Source: a candidate division NC10 bacterium CSP1-5 (lineage in GTDB: Bacteria > Methylomirabilota > Methylomirabilia > Methylomirabilales > CSP1-5). From it: DNA of 64,000 bases. This document shows positions 25,006 through 35,061 of this stretch, piece by piece; positions within the stretch are counted from its first letter, which is position 1, and every line of letters begins with the position of its first letter. The stretch spans positions 1 to 64,000 of the forward strand of contig LDXR01000001.1 of the NCBI GenBank assembly GCA_001443495.1, written 5' to 3'. Below the pieces are notes generated by a model. It did no database searches. It was not told the DNA's origin and worked only from the letters and a program-made list of their open reading frames with translations. The translations under genes and the position numbers were made by a program.

Positions 25006-26517
25006 TCACAACTGGCCAGGGGCTCCCAGCTGCTGGCGCAGGATCTTCCCGGAGACCGTCCTCGGTAAGGCCTCACAAAATTCAAGATCGCGAGGGATCT
25101 TGAAGGGAGCCAGACGCTCTCGGGCAAACCGCAAGAGCTCATGCCGCGCACAGGAGGCCCCGGGTCTCAAGACGACATAGGCCTTTGGGGCCTCCCCACG
25201 CGTCGCATCGGGAACGCCAATCACCACCGCTTCGGCCACGGCAGGATGGGCCGCCAGCACCTCCTCGACCTCTCGAGGATACACGTTGAGACCGCCAACG
25301 ATGATCAGATCCTTCTTCCGGTCGACAATGTAGAAGTATCCATCGTCATCGCGGCGGCCGAGATCTCCGGTGCGGAGCCATCCGTCCTTCAAGACCTCCC
25401 CGGTGGCGTCAGGCCGGTTGAGATACCCCAGCATGATGTTCGAACCCCGGGCGATGATCTCTCCCACCGCTCCATCGGGGACCTCTCGCCCCTCCTCATC
25501 GACCACCTTGAGCTCGATGCCAGGAAGAGCTTTTCCCACTGACCCGACCTTCCGCGGCCCCAAGAGAGGATTTTCGGTCAAGACGGGAGCGGCTTCGGTG
25601 AGTCCGTATCCTTCGTAGATGAGGATCCCGTAGCGCTCCTCAAATCGGCGGAGGGTCTCGAGGGGGAGCGGGGCGCCTCCTGAAATGGCGAAACGCACGC
25701 GTGAGAGATCCACGGACAGCGGGGGAAGTTGCGCCCAGAGGGCATACATCGACGGGACCGCCGCAAAGACCGTGACCCGTTGCTCGGCCATCACCCGCAT
25801 GGTCTGGTCGGGGACAAAGCGAGGCTCGAGCACGATTGCCGCCCCGATGTCCAGCGGAAAAAGCATGAGGACGGTGGCACCATAGGAGTGAAAGAGGGGA
25901 AGGACACAGAGGAACACGTCCCGCTCATCACACGGAGCGATCTGTCGGAACGCGCTCATGTTGCTTAACAAGTTCTCATGGGAGAGGAGCGCTCCCTTGG
26001 GCCGCCCAGTGGTTCCGGAGGTGTAGAGGCACACCGCGACTTCGTGCGGCTCAGGAGCCGTGACTTCCCCCGTCTCTCGGAGGAGGTCCGGACCGCCGAT
26101 GATCCCGGAATTCCCTCCGCCACTCTCACCGTCCAGAACGACCACCTGTATGGGTCGACTAAGCCTCTCGCGGGCTGCCTCTATGACCGGCAGGAACATC
26201 CGGCTGGTGACGATCCAGCGGGTCGCGGCATCCTCCAGGATGTATCGAACCTCCTCACCCTTATAGAGCACATTCAGCGGCACCACGGTTCCCCGGGCCG
26301 CCAGGATGCCGAAATAGACCTGGACGAACTCGGGGACGTTCGGCAGCATGAGGCCAACCCGCTCCCCTGGCTCGACCCCGAGCCGACGAAAGCCGGCTCC
26401 CAGGCGCCTCACGACCTCCCAGAGCTCTCCGTAGGTGAGCGACCGGTCGCCGCTGATGAGCGCCGTTCTCGTGGCAAACTTTTCCGTCGATCTCTGCAGG
26501 AGGTCGAGCAAGTTCAC
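25006..26517 (-). CDS. AMP-forming acyl-CoA synthetase (fatty-acid-CoA ligase family)
   Basis: The 503-residue enzyme activates a carboxylic acid to its CoA thioester through an acyl-adenylate. All adenylate-forming motifs are present: YTSGTTGRPKGALLSHENL, the YEGYGLTEAAPV segment, GWLRTGDLGRRDDDGYFYI, and the C-terminal lysine in SGKILRQQL. Chain-length specificity cannot be read. The GTG at 26517 has GAGGTG six bases upstream and is a better start than the GTG three codons before it. It lies 19 bases before the OB-HD gene. Confidence 0.9.
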   Translation of the reverse strand: MNLLDLLQRSTEKFATRTALISGDRSLTYGELWEVVRRLGAGFRRLGVEPGERVGLMLPNVPEFVQVYFGILAARGTVVPLNVLYKGEEVRYILEDAATRWIVTSRMFLPVIEAARERLSRPIQVVVLDGESGGGNSGIIGGPDLLRETGEVTAPEPHEVAVCLYTSGTTGRPKGALLSHENLLSNMSAFRQIAPCDERDVFLCVLPLFHSYGATVLMLFPLDIGAAIVLEPRFVPDQTMRVMAEQRVTVFAAVPSMYALWAQLPPLSVDLSRVRFAISGGAPLPLETLRRFEERYGILIYEGYGLTEAAPVLTENPLLGPRKVGSVGKALPGIELKVVDEEGREVPDGAVGEIIARGSNIMLGYLNRPDATGEVLKDGWLRTGDLGRRDDDGYFYIVDRKKDLIIVGGLNVYPREVEEVLAAHPAVAEAVVIGVPDATRGEAPKAYVVLRPGASCARHELLRFARERLAPFKIPRDLEFCEALPRTVSGKILRQQLGAPGQL

Positions 26518-26547
26518 GATGAGCACCTCAGCCGCGAACTGCCCGGG

Positions 26548-26576
26548 ATGCTACCAGAGGCCCCAAGACAAGTCAA
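26548..26576 (-). promoter_or_regulatory. Sigma-70 promoter for the acyl-CoA synthetase
   Basis: TTGACT (26571-26576, minus strand) and TAGCAT (26548-26553) are 17 bases apart. Transcription would start about 24 bases before the GTG start codon. The rest of the 149-bp gap to the CorC-type gene shows nothing else. Confidence 0.5.
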
Positions 26577-26675
26577 CGAACCGCTGAAGCTCACAGGGTC
26601 GCTCCCCTCCCTGTCGAGATGGATGGCGATACGGCCGCTCGATTTTATCGCATTCCCGTGATAGTAGACGCAAGG

Positions 26676-28031
26676 TTAGGCACCATTCGTCGGATCAGGG
26701 GAAGTGGTCGGAGCAGGCGTCACCAGCACCTTATCGACCCGGTGTCCGTCCATATCGACGATCTCGAATTGCAGTCCACCCCACTCAAAGCGATCGCCGG
26801 TTGATGGTATACGCCCCAGATGGGCCATCACGAAACCGCCCAACGTATGATAGGTGCCCTCTTCTTCTCGTGGCGATCCCGCGATGGCGAGGACCTCTTT
26901 GAACTCGTCGACAGGCAACATCCCGTCCAACAGCCACGAACCATCGGCCCGTCGCACGACCTGAGGATCGGGTGACTCATCGACCGAGGGAATCTCGCCC
27001 ACGATCGCCTCGAGCACGTCCTTCAGGGTGATCAGTCCCTGGATGCCACCGTATTCGTCGGTCACCATTGCGATGTCGGTCCCGGACTGCTTAAACAATT
27101 CGAGGACCTTCAAGGCGCGCACGCTTTCAGGAACAAATAATGGGTCTCGCACCGATGACTTGAGGTCCAACGGTTCACCGGTCAAGCTGCGAGCCAATAA
27201 GTCTTTGGCGAGGACCACACCAAGGACGTTGTCCAGGCCGCCCTGGCACACCGGGAAACGAGAGCGACCGCTTTCGGTCATCTTTCGCCGGTTCTCGTCG
27301 GGCGGGTCGTCAAGGTCGATCCAGATGATCTCCGTTCGTGGTGTCATCAACGCCCCCACCCGCCGGTCGCGCAAACCAAGGACCTCCTCCACCATATCTT
27401 CCTCTGCCTCGCTCAGGAGTCCGGCCTGGCGGCTGGCCGCCACCACGAACTTCAGCTCTTCGGGAGAGTGTATGAACGCTTCGCCTCCGGCCGGTTGAAG
27501 ACCCAAGAGGCGCAGAAGCAGGTTGCCCAGGTTGTTGAGAGCATAGATAGCGGGGCGGAAGAGTCTGAGGTACCATTCGAGCGGCGAGACCACAGCCAGG
27601 GCCGTCCACTCTGTCCGCTGCAGCGCCAGACTCTTGGGCGCCAGTTCACCCAGGACAATGTGAAGGGTGGTAATGATGGTGAAGGCGATAGTCACCGCGA
27701 GGGTGTGGGCGCCGATCACCGCCCAGTCTTTCGGGAGGAAGTCGAAGGCCGGCTCGATAAGCGCAGCCAGGAAGGGTTCGCCGATCCAGCCCAGCCCAAT
27801 GGAGGACATGGTGATGCCAAGTTGGGTTGCCGCCAGGTAGGCATCCAGGTTCTTCACCGCGCGCTCCAGAATTCTCGCGAGGCGGTGCCCCTCGGCGATA
27901 AGCTGCTCCACCCGGCTGCGGCGCAGGGCCACCAATGAGAACTCGGCCGCAACGAAGAAACCATTAGCCAGCACGAGTGCGATCACGGCCAGCAGCTTTC
28001 CGCCTGTCATCCAACTAAAGAGATCATCCAT
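26676..28031 (-). CDS. CNNM/CorC (HlyC) family membrane transporter-like protein
   Basis: The 451-residue protein has an N-terminal CNNM (DUF21) domain with four hydrophobic segments (KLLAVIALVLANGFFVAAEFSLVAL and later), a pair of CBS domains (GALMTPRTEIIWIDLDD; ALKVLELFKQSGTDIAMVTDEYGGIQGLITLKDVLEAIVGEI) and the C-terminal CorC_HlyC domain (DGSWLLDGMLPVDEF). Members are implicated in magnesium or other cation export; annotation as hemolysin is historical. Confidence 0.92.
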   Translation of the reverse strand: MDDLFSWMTGGKLLAVIALVLANGFFVAAEFSLVALRRSRVEQLIAEGHRLARILERAVKNLDAYLAATQLGITMSSIGLGWIGEPFLAALIEPAFDFLPKDWAVIGAHTLAVTIAFTIITTLHIVLGELAPKSLALQRTEWTALAVVSPLEWYLRLFRPAIYALNNLGNLLLRLLGLQPAGGEAFIHSPEELKFVVAASRQAGLLSEAEEDMVEEVLGLRDRRVGALMTPRTEIIWIDLDDPPDENRRKMTESGRSRFPVCQGGLDNVLGVVLAKDLLARSLTGEPLDLKSSVRDPLFVPESVRALKVLELFKQSGTDIAMVTDEYGGIQGLITLKDVLEAIVGEIPSVDESPDPQVVRRADGSWLLDGMLPVDEFKEVLAIAGSPREEEGTYHTLGGFVMAHLGRIPSTGDRFEWGGLQFEIVDMDGHRVDKVLVTPAPTTSPDPTNGA

Positions 28032-28084
28032 GGGAAGGTGTTTCCAGCCTCCTCTCCAGCGACGGCATTTCTTGCATCTAACAC

Positions 28085-28112
28085 ATTATCGAGCGACACG
28101 CAGGTCTAGCAA
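28085..28112 (-). promoter_or_regulatory. Promoter for the CNNM/CorC gene
   Basis: TTGCTA (28107-28112, minus strand) and GATAAT (28085-28090) are separated by 16 bases. The remaining part of the 234-bp gap up to rmuC (28113-28265) shows no gene or clear structure. Confidence 0.4.
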
Positions 28113-28265
28113 TTTTCGATGATGCCATCAAGGGTCGCGCCGGCCGTCTTCTGGGACCCGAGACACTCTGGCCTCACCATCGCCATAACCCCGAGCTCAC
28201 ACACAAATGTAACAGGGGCCGATCAGAGTCTGGGGGACCGTGCGTAAGAACAGTGCGGTGGAACA

Positions 28266-29357
28266 CTACAGGGTGCCCGGGAGGGTGGGCTGCTCGCCCC
28301 GCCCCTCGACCGTATCCAGCTTTGCCTCAAAACGGGCCAACGCGCCCGCCGCCTCGTCGAACCGATTCTTGGCATCCGTGAGGTGTCTGCCGGCCAGTTC
28401 GAAGCGGTCCCGGAACTTCTTGAGATCGACCTGGAGTCGTCCGAGGAGCTCCATGATCTCCCGGGCGTTCTGCTCGATGCGCAGTCCCTTCAGCCCGAGG
28501 AGGATGGTCTGGAGGTAGGCGTAGAAGCTGTTGGGAGAGACGGGGATCACCCGCCGCTCATAGGTGTACGCCCGGACGGAGTCCTCCGCTTCGTCCTTCA
28601 CCATCACCTCGTAGTAGACGTTTTCCGCCGGGATGTACATGAGGGCAAAGTCGAACGTGCCTTCGTCGGGCAGGATGTACTTGTTGGCGATTTCATTCAC
28701 CCGCTGTTGCACATCCTTGAGAAAGGCCTTCCGGGCCGCCCGCCGCCGCTCCTCGTCTCCCCCCCCATTTGCCTCCAGCATCTTCCGGAAGTTCTCCAGG
28801 GGAAACTTGGCGTCTACCGGGATCAGGCGACTCCCCAATCGGATGATGGCATCGACCCGCTCTCCGCTCCGGAAGGTGTACTGGAGCTCGAAGGCGTCGC
28901 CCGGGAGGATCTGGCTCAAGAGTTGCTCCAGGAGGGTTTCGCCGAAGCCGCCCCGGACTTGGGGGGGCCTGAGGATCTGCTGAAGACTCGCGATGTCCTG
29001 GCCCACCTCCAGCATGCGCCGCGTCGACTCGTCCAGTTTGCCGAGACTCCCCCGGACCTCGCCGACGACGGCGGCGGCACGATCCAGCCGCTCTCCAATG
29101 GATTGATGGGCCTGTTGGATCAACACGGCGCTTTCCTGGAGCCGCTGATTCACCTGGGTGCCCATCTGGTGAAGCCCTTGGCTCACTGCGGTGCTGAACT
29201 GGGCGATGTCTTGCTGGAGCAGGAGGATCGAGGGATCTTGCTCCGTGCGCGCTTCTCGGAGACCCGTGAGAATCCGGGCCATCAGCACGAGGCTGACCGC
29301 CAGGACGAGGAGAAGAGCGATACCCACGACGAGGAGAATGACCGCCCAGTCCGACAC
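28266..29357 (-). CDS. rmuC: RmuC family protein
   Basis: RmuC proteins limit recombination at short inverted repeats and contain a PD-(D/E)XK-like nuclease fold. The 363-residue protein has an N-terminal membrane segment (VILLVVGIALLLVLAVSLVLMA), a coiled-coil region, and the conserved core GGFGETLLEQLLSQILP, FELQYTFRSGERVDAIIRLG, LIPVDAKFPLENF and FALMYIPAENVYYEV. It is the last gene of a run with the sigma factor and degP. Confidence 0.92.
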   Translation of the reverse strand: MSDWAVILLVVGIALLLVLAVSLVLMARILTGLREARTEQDPSILLLQQDIAQFSTAVSQGLHQMGTQVNQRLQESAVLIQQAHQSIGERLDRAAAVVGEVRGSLGKLDESTRRMLEVGQDIASLQQILRPPQVRGGFGETLLEQLLSQILPGDAFELQYTFRSGERVDAIIRLGSRLIPVDAKFPLENFRKMLEANGGGDEERRRAARKAFLKDVQQRVNEIANKYILPDEGTFDFALMYIPAENVYYEVMVKDEAEDSVRAYTYERRVIPVSPNSFYAYLQTILLGLKGLRIEQNAREIMELLGRLQVDLKKFRDRFELAGRHLTDAKNRFDEAAGALARFEAKLDTVEGRGEQPTLPGTL

Positions 29358-29367
29358 GTCGTTGTCC

Positions 29368-30234
29368 TCAGTTCAGAAAGTCCTGCAGATGCCGGATCTT
29401 CGCCAATGCGAGAAGCTTTTTCTTCGCCCGCTCCTCCACCTGCCGGATCCGCTCCCGCGAGAGCCTGAATCGCTTTCCCACCTCCTCGAGCGTCATGGGC
29501 TCTCCCCCCCGGAGACCGTACCGTAGCTCGATGATCATCTGTTCCCGGGAACTGAGCCCCTTCAGCAGCCGCTCCACCTCCTCCTCAAAGGCCTTGCGCA
29601 CCAACTCATCATCGGCGGGTGAGACGCGCTCTCTGCCAGAGAGGAGCCCCCGCCCCTCCTCCCGATTCTGAATCTCCTCGAGCGAGGCCTGCGGCCTGTT
29701 GGTCTGCAACAACTCGTCCACCTCCGCCCGCGTCAGGTTTAGCTCTTTGGCCAGTTCCTCCTCCGTCGGCTCCACGCCCTCCTGCTGCAGCTTCTCTGCC
29801 CGCAGGCTCCGCAGTTTGCTGGCCAGGCGGATCTTGCGCGCCGGAAAGCGCAAGGCCCCGCTGGCCCGGCCCAGGGCCTGCATGATCGCCTGGCGGATCC
29901 ACCACACGGCGTACGTGATGAATTTGACGTTGTAGTCGGGGGAGAAGCGGCGGGCGGCTTCCAGCAGTCCCAGGTTTCCCTCGTTGATCAGATCCAGGAG
30001 GGAGACGCCATACCCCCGGTACTGCAGCGCCACCTTCACCACGAATCGCAGGTTGGCCTCGACGAGCTTCTTGGGGGCCTTCTCATCCCGCCCCTGGATC
30101 TGCTTGGCGAGGCGGAGTTCTTCGGCCTTGGTCAGGAGCGGGATATTGACGATCCGGCGGAGATAGGCAGAGAGGGCCTCGTCGCTGATCTCCTCGTAGA
30201 ACTCGGGTGTGCGTCGTGCCATGGGCTTTGGCAC
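29368..30234 (-). CDS. Group-2 sigma-70 family RNA polymerase sigma factor
   Basis: The 288-residue protein has region 1.2 (LSAYLRRIVNIPLLTKAEE), region 2 (NLRFVVKVALQYRGYGVSLLDLINEGNLGLLEAARRF and FITYAVWWIRQAIMQAL), region 3 and region 4 with the helix-turn-helix MTLEEVGKRFRLSRERIRQVEERAKKKL. It lacks the long N-terminus of RpoD and resembles RpoS/SigB-like alternative factors. Start may be the GTG at 30234 or the ATG four codons in. It lies 14 bases after degP, so a periplasmic protease and a sigma factor share a transcript, suggesting a link to envelope or general stress. Confidence 0.93.
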   Translation of the reverse strand: MPKPMARRTPEFYEEISDEALSAYLRRIVNIPLLTKAEELRLAKQIQGRDEKAPKKLVEANLRFVVKVALQYRGYGVSLLDLINEGNLGLLEAARRFSPDYNVKFITYAVWWIRQAIMQALGRASGALRFPARKIRLASKLRSLRAEKLQQEGVEPTEEELAKELNLTRAEVDELLQTNRPQASLEEIQNREEGRGLLSGRERVSPADDELVRKAFEEEVERLLKGLSSREQMIIELRYGLRGGEPMTLEEVGKRFRLSRERIRQVEERAKKKLLALAKIRHLQDFLN

Positions 30235-30248
30235 CCGTCATGGAGGGC

Positions 30249-31694
30249 TTAACTTTTCGTCGGGGGGATGACGATGAAGCGACTACTCTTCCCGCGCTGC
30301 ACCAGCAGCAGCAGCTCCGTCTCGGGCCGGGACGCCTCGAGCATCGCGAGGAGGTCCTGACGGCTCTTGACCGGCTGGCGGTCAACCTCCAGGATCACGT
30401 CTCCCGGCCGGAGCCCCCGGCGGAACGCGGGACTCCCCGGCTCGACCGACGAGACCAACACCCCGCCCTCTTTCACCTGGAGTTTTTCCCGGAGTTCGGG
30501 GGTGAGATCCTGAACCGCAAACCCATGCCGCTCGAAGGACTGCGGAGTAACGACCGCCGCCTCTTCGGTCGGCATCTGCCCCACGGTCGCGTTCAGGGTC
30601 ACCTCCTTGCCCTTGCGATTGACCTTGACCGCTACCTGTGTTCCTGGCCGAATCGCAGCGACCAGGCGTTGAAGCCCGCGGACGTCGGTGACGAGTTTTC
30701 CCCCAACCGCCTGGATCACGTCCCCCGTCGTGAGCCCGGCCTTCTCAGCGGGTCCCCCTTCAAGGACATCGCCAACCACGACGCCCTCTCCCGCCTTGAC
30801 CCCGAACTGCCGGGCCAGCTCCGGGGTCAAGGGCTGAATGAGCACCCCGAGCCACCCGCGGGTGATCCGGCCCTCCTTGATCAGTTGCTCCATGATCTCC
30901 CTGGCGGGGGTGATGGGAATGGCAAAGCCGATGCCCTGGCCGCTCGCCACAATAGCGGTGTTGATCCCGATGACCTGCCCGTCGATGTTCAACAGGGGAC
31001 CGCCGCTATTCCCCGGATTGATGGAGGCGTCGGTCTGAACGAAATCCTCATAGGCCGTGACCCCCACGCCGGTGCGCCCGGTGGCGCTGATGACGCCGAC
31101 CGTGACCGTGTGGCTCAGTCCAAAGGGATTGCCAATGGCGATCACAAAGTCACCGGTCCGGATCTTCGCCGAGTTCCCCAGGGGCGCCGGCTTGAGATCC
31201 TTGGCCCCCTCGATCCGGATCACGGCGAGATCGGTCTTGGGATCGGTCCCGATCACCTTGGCCTGAAAGGTCCGCTCGTCCACCAGCGTCACCTGGATCT
31301 CGTCGGCCTGCTCCACCACATGGTTATTCGTCAGGATGGTGCCCTTGGCATCCACGATGACCCCGGACCCCAGACTCCGTCGCTCGAACTCCCGGGAGAA
31401 GAATCGCTCGAAGAACTCCTCGCCGAAGAACTCGCGGAACGGGCCCCGGAAGAAGGGTTCGGTCTGACGGCGACTGGGCTGGACCCTTTGCGTCGTGCTG
31501 ATGTTCACCACCGAAGGCTTCAGCCGCTCTGCCACCTCCACGAAGACCTGCTGCATACGCTCCACCAGGGCACGATCCCTCGGGTCGGCGGCGCTGGCAG
31601 AGGGGGGGGAAGCCATCACGACACACAGAGCGAAGGAAGCCTGCATCAGAGGCCAGAGCCCTCGCGGAGAAATCTTCTTGATCTTCGTCCCCAT
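30249..31694 (-). CDS. degP: Periplasmic serine protease DegP/HtrA
   Basis: DegP is a trimeric periplasmic protease and chaperone. In the 481-residue product a signal peptide ([20 protein letters not shown]) is followed by a Phe/Arg-rich linker, the trypsin-like domain with His125 (LTNNHVV), Asp155 (KTDLAVI) and Ser230 (NPGNSGGPL), and two PDZ domains. The ATG at 31694 has GGGGAGG upstream and gives a proper signal peptide. A good promoter overlaps the end of the preceding gene. Confidence 0.96.
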   Translation of the reverse strand: MGTKIKKISPRGLWPLMQASFALCVVMASPPSASAADPRDRALVERMQQVFVEVAERLKPSVVNISTTQRVQPSRRQTEPFFRGPFREFFGEEFFERFFSREFERRSLGSGVIVDAKGTILTNNHVVEQADEIQVTLVDERTFQAKVIGTDPKTDLAVIRIEGAKDLKPAPLGNSAKIRTGDFVIAIGNPFGLSHTVTVGVISATGRTGVGVTAYEDFVQTDASINPGNSGGPLLNIDGQVIGINTAIVASGQGIGFAIPITPAREIMEQLIKEGRITRGWLGVLIQPLTPELARQFGVKAGEGVVVGDVLEGGPAEKAGLTTGDVIQAVGGKLVTDVRGLQRLVAAIRPGTQVAVKVNRKGKEVTLNATVGQMPTEEAAVVTPQSFERHGFAVQDLTPELREKLQVKEGGVLVSSVEPGSPAFRRGLRPGDVILEVDRQPVKSRQDLLAMLEASRPETELLLLVQRGKSSRFIVIPPTKS

Positions 31695-31734
31695 GGAGCA
31701 GGCCTCCCCTCTGATCCACTCGCGAAACTGTTTC

Positions 31735-31763
31735 ACGCTAGCACAGGGCATCCGGACTGTCAA
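31735..31763 (-). promoter_or_regulatory. Sigma-70 promoter for degP and the sigma factor
   Basis: A perfect TTGACA (31758-31763, minus strand) overlaps the stop codon of the DUF4388 gene and is followed after 17 bases by TAGCGT (31735-31740). Transcription would start about 35 bases before degP. Confidence 0.6.
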
Positions 31764-32905
31764 TCGGGGGGCCAGGCGGGAGAGATCTGCAGGTCGTCAG
31801 CGGTCCCGATCCGACCGTCGAGCCCCGGACTCGTCAACCGGTACGTCGGCTGGCGACGCTCATAGATCCAGGGGCGCCCCCAGGGATCCTGCAGGTCCCC
31901 GGCGTACAGTCCCTCGGTCTGCAATTCGGTCAGGCTATTGGGGTACCCGAGCCGCAGCAGCAGATACTCGTCGAGGGCGCGGGGAAGCTCTCGTCCGGCC
32001 AAAGTGAGCCTGCGAGTCTGGACTTCGGCCTCTGCCGCCAGCCGAGAGGAGGGGAACACGCGCAGGGGATCATCGCTCGCGCGGAACAGAAGCACGAGAA
32101 AGGCGAGCACGACGGCTCCGGTCGCGCCCGGGGCGACCCACGAGGGAAGGCGTCTGGGGGCCCGCACGGGCCGGAGCTCTCTCGCCCCGGCCTCGGCCTG
32201 CTGCTCAAGCTGCAGGGCTCCTGCCGCCAGCAGATCGGCGATCCCCTTGTAGGCGTCGAACTCTCCGAGGTCGCACAGCTCGGCAATGTCTCGGGCACTC
32301 CGTCGGCCATCGACCAGTTCGAGGACGGTGAGGGCCTCGGGAGGAGCCTGATCGCGATAGGCCGGCCGGTTACTTCGTCGGACGACCAGATCCAGCGAGG
32401 GGATCCGTCGTTCGATCATCGGCCACTCATCCATCTGACGAACAGCCTCCAGGAGGACGGTCTCCGTCCCCACCGGCGGGATCTGACCTCGACTCAGGTC
32501 CACCTGCGTTTCAGCGGCAAATGTATACTTCCCATCCCGCCAACGGAGGGCCTGGTAGAGGGTTTCGCGCACCAGGCGCTGCACCACCTTTTCGATATCG
32601 CGAGGGGAGACCAACTGCCCCTCCAGGAGGAAGGGGACCAGGCGCTGTCCCTTGCGGGCCCGCATCTGCTGCACCTCTTCCCACCGCTCCCGCGTGGTGA
32701 GTTCACGGCGAGTCAGAACCCGGCCCAGGTTCGCCTCGAAAACCTCGTCGGGGGGGGCCGCCCAAACCACCATGCCGTCCTGTACGACAACGTTGAGGGT
32801 TTCGTCTTTCCTCGTCAGGGTGAGGACGCCGGTCTTTCGCTGCATGCCGATCAGCTGGAGGATATCGACCAGGGCAAAGTCTTGGAGTGTCCCCTCTAGC
32901 GCCAT
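31760..32905 (-). CDS. DUF4388 (PATAN-like) protein with membrane anchor and GspG-like C-terminus
   Basis: The 381-residue protein begins with a DUF4388 domain ([29 protein letters not shown]), usual in two-component and gliding-related proteins, continues with a winged-helix-like region ([24 protein letters not shown]), has one membrane segment ([16 protein letters not shown]) near residue 265, and ends with a domain resembling the C-terminus of type II secretion pseudopilin Gsp[36 protein letters not shown]. It would therefore display the GspG-like part in the periplasm. The ATG at 32905 overlaps the preceding gene by 10 bp. Confidence 0.8.
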   Translation of the reverse strand: MALEGTLQDFALVDILQLIGMQRKTGVLTLTRKDETLNVVVQDGMVVWAAPPDEVFEANLGRVLTRRELTTRERWEEVQQMRARKGQRLVPFLLEGQLVSPRDIEKVVQRLVRETLYQALRWRDGKYTFAAETQVDLSRGQIPPVGTETVLLEAVRQMDEWPMIERRIPSLDLVVRRSNRPAYRDQAPPEALTVLELVDGRRSARDIAELCDLGEFDAYKGIADLLAAGALQLEQQAEAGARELRPVRAPRRLPSWVAPGATGAVVLAFLVLLFRASDDPLRVFPSSRLAAEAEVQTRRLTLAGRELPRALDEYLLLRLGYPNSLTELQTEGLYAGDLQDPWGRPWIYERRQPTYRLTSPGLDGRIGTADDLQISPAWPPD

Positions 32906-35028
32906 CGCCCACCCCCCCACCTTGAGCGACCGCGGCTGAACGTGAACGCGCTGACGAGGTAGACGGAGAGGAGCACGAGGATGCTCAGAGATCCGTGGTA
33001 CGGGAGCGATATGCCGGGAAGATACGTCGCCGGGGCGAGGAGTTGTCCGAGGAGCGGGGAGACAGCCAAGACCGTGGCGGTGAGCAACACAAAACCCTTG
33101 AAGGTCCGCCCCCGGTAGAGCCCCTCAACCCCCGGGATGAGCGCAAGGGCAACCTCGAGCAACTTCGACGGCCGCTTCATCTCTTCGAAGGGAAGACTCT
33201 TGATCATGCGAGGCATCTCCCCTGCCCGCGACCGCTGAATAATCGCACAGCGGGTGCAGAACCGGACCTCGCCCAGCAGCCGCTGGCACCGGGGGCAGAA
33301 GACCCTGCCGCATTCCTGACACGCCCGGGCAAACCTCCGCCGCTTCCGCAACCACAGAATCCCCACGAAGGTCACGAGATACCCCCCCACCGCCCAGGGA
33401 AGTTGGGACAGGGAGACCCTCAGAAATCTTCCGCCCCACAACATCTCCACCATCTCCGGGGATGGCGCATCGAAGACGAGAATCCGGTGCCAGAGGTCTG
33501 TCACCGGAAGCGGTGCGTCGAGGATGACCCGCTTTCTCCCCTCCGCTCCCGCCCGTCGAATACGAGATTGCAGGGATGGCAGCGTGAGGATTGCCCGCGC
33601 ATACTCCTGTTCCGCCTGGTCCAAGAGGAGCCGCTCCGTGAACAACTGGCTCAGATTGAAGTGCGGATAGGCCAGGTCTGGACTCAAGGCAATGGCCTTT
33701 TCGTAGGCGGCCTCTGCCTGGGCCAGGTCCCCCGCGAGGAAGGCCAGGTTTCCCCGGTTGGTCCAGCTCGCCGCCTGAAGCGCCCCACCACCCTTTACCT
33801 GGGAGTACCGCTCGATCCCGCGCGCAAACTCACCCCGAAGCCGATACATCCGGCCGAGAGAAAACCGCGGCACGGGGTCCTGGGGGGCCTCGTCCGCCCA
33901 GCGGAGCAGCGTGGCCTCTGTGGCGGCTTCAAGATCCCCCTCCTCGAGCGTGAGCAACGCGACAAATTGGGGGGAGGTCGTGCCGGTGATCAGGCTGGCG
34001 AGGAGACGATGTCCCCCCGGAAGGAGCAGGAGGGAGAGGACCAAGACGATCCAGAGTGCGCGTTCTCGACCCTTGAGGTAGATCCCGAGGGGCACGAGAG
34101 TCACCATGACGGCGGGGAGCAGACCGAACCCGAGGATGACGGGAAGCAGGTACAGCATCATGAGGAAGAGCACCTGAGTCGCAGGGGACAGTCGTCGTCG
34201 CCCCCACTCGGCGACGTCATGTTGAAAGAGGGGTGACACCCGCAGGACGAGTAAGACCCCTACCAGCAAGAGAGCGACGGGGAGTGCCAGCAGGAGAGAG
34301 GCTAGGATATTCGCCCAGTGGCTCGGCCCATACAAGGGCGAGGTCAGGCTGAGCCACCAGCCCCGCATCAGAGCCAGAAGCCCCCCCGGATTGCCGCGGC
34401 CCAGCAGGACCCGGGCCCGGGCGAAGAAGACCTCGGGGAGGGCTGGGTCAAACTCTTCCGCCAAGTCCAACGCCCTCTCCGCCCCGGGTAGATCGTTCCG
34501 TGCGGAGAGCACCCCGGCCGAGTGCACCAGGTGCCAGCCCAGATAGGCAATGCGATCGAGACCCAACCGGTCCCGAACCTCCCGAATCTGTCGCAGCTCG
34601 TGATCTGCCGCCCGGTCCTCGCCCAGGCGGAGAAACGCTCGATAGAGCAGCCACCGAACAGCCACGCGGTTCCCCGCCCGTTGAGAGGCCTCGGCGAGAG
34701 CAGCTGAGACGCCTCCCCCCTTGGTCAGAATGGACAGGGCTCCCCTGGCGAGGGGCAAAAAAGGATTCGAGGCCTCTTGCCGGCCCACGTCCTGCAGGTT
34801 CGCCGTGAGCAGCGCGATGGTCGAGGCGTCCGGTGGCTTGCCCCCCTGAATGAACTGTTCGAGGGCCGGCACTCTTCCAAACACTCGCTGCCAGAGCGCG
34901 ACGGCCTCTCGCACCTCGGTGAAGCCCGCCGTCTCCCCCGAGGGTGGGATCGCCACGATGAGCAACAACAGCAGCCCGATTGTCCTGAAGTCTCTGAGGA
35001 CCCTCGTACTCAACATGCCACCCGACAT
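32896..35028 (-). CDS. Membrane TPR protein with zinc ribbon, unknown function
   Basis: The 710-residue protein has an N-terminal signal/anchor (TIGLLLLLIVAIPPSGETAG), a TPR-rich region, a cluster of hydrophobic segments (ANILASLLLALPVALLLVGV, VLFLMMLYLLPVILGFGLL, ALWIVLVLSLLLL), a second TPR block (AQAEAAYEKAIALSPDLAYPHF), another membrane segment, and a zinc ribbon with cysteines in CQECGRVFCPRCQRLL and CTRC before two final hydrophobic segments. The ATG at 35028 has AAGGCGG six bases upstream. It is coupled to the DUF4388 gene. A candidate sigma-54 promoter precedes it. I do not recognise the family. Confidence 0.72.
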   Translation of the reverse strand: MSGGMLSTRVLRDFRTIGLLLLLIVAIPPSGETAGFTEVREAVALWQRVFGRVPALEQFIQGGKPPDASTIALLTANLQDVGRQEASNPFLPLARGALSILTKGGGVSAALAEASQRAGNRVAVRWLLYRAFLRLGEDRAADHELRQIREVRDRLGLDRIAYLGWHLVHSAGVLSARNDLPGAERALDLAEEFDPALPEVFFARARVLLGRGNPGGLLALMRGWWLSLTSPLYGPSHWANILASLLLALPVALLLVGVLLVLRVSPLFQHDVAEWGRRRLSPATQVLFLMMLYLLPVILGFGLLPAVMVTLVPLGIYLKGRERALWIVLVLSLLLLPGGHRLLASLITGTTSPQFVALLTLEEGDLEAATEATLLRWADEAPQDPVPRFSLGRMYRLRGEFARGIERYSQVKGGGALQAASWTNRGNLAFLAGDLAQAEAAYEKAIALSPDLAYPHFNLSQLFTERLLLDQAEQEYARAILTLPSLQSRIRRAGAEGRKRVILDAPLPVTDLWHRILVFDAPSPEMVEMLWGGRFLRVSLSQLPWAVGGYLVTFVGILWLRKRRRFARACQECGRVFCPRCQRLLGEVRFCTRCAIIQRSRAGEMPRMIKSLPFEEMKRPSKLLEVALALIPGVEGLYRGRTFKGFVLLTATVLAVSPLLGQLLAPATYLPGISLPYHGSLSILVLLSVYLVSAFTFSRGRSRWGGGRWR

Positions 35029-35061
35029 CGATTGCCGCCTTATTCCATGAAATTGCCTATA

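Noticed and set aside
30207-31865. A 552-codon plus-strand frame opposite degP.
   Set aside because: Antisense shadow of a gene with an intact catalytic triad; no start signals or recognisable domain.
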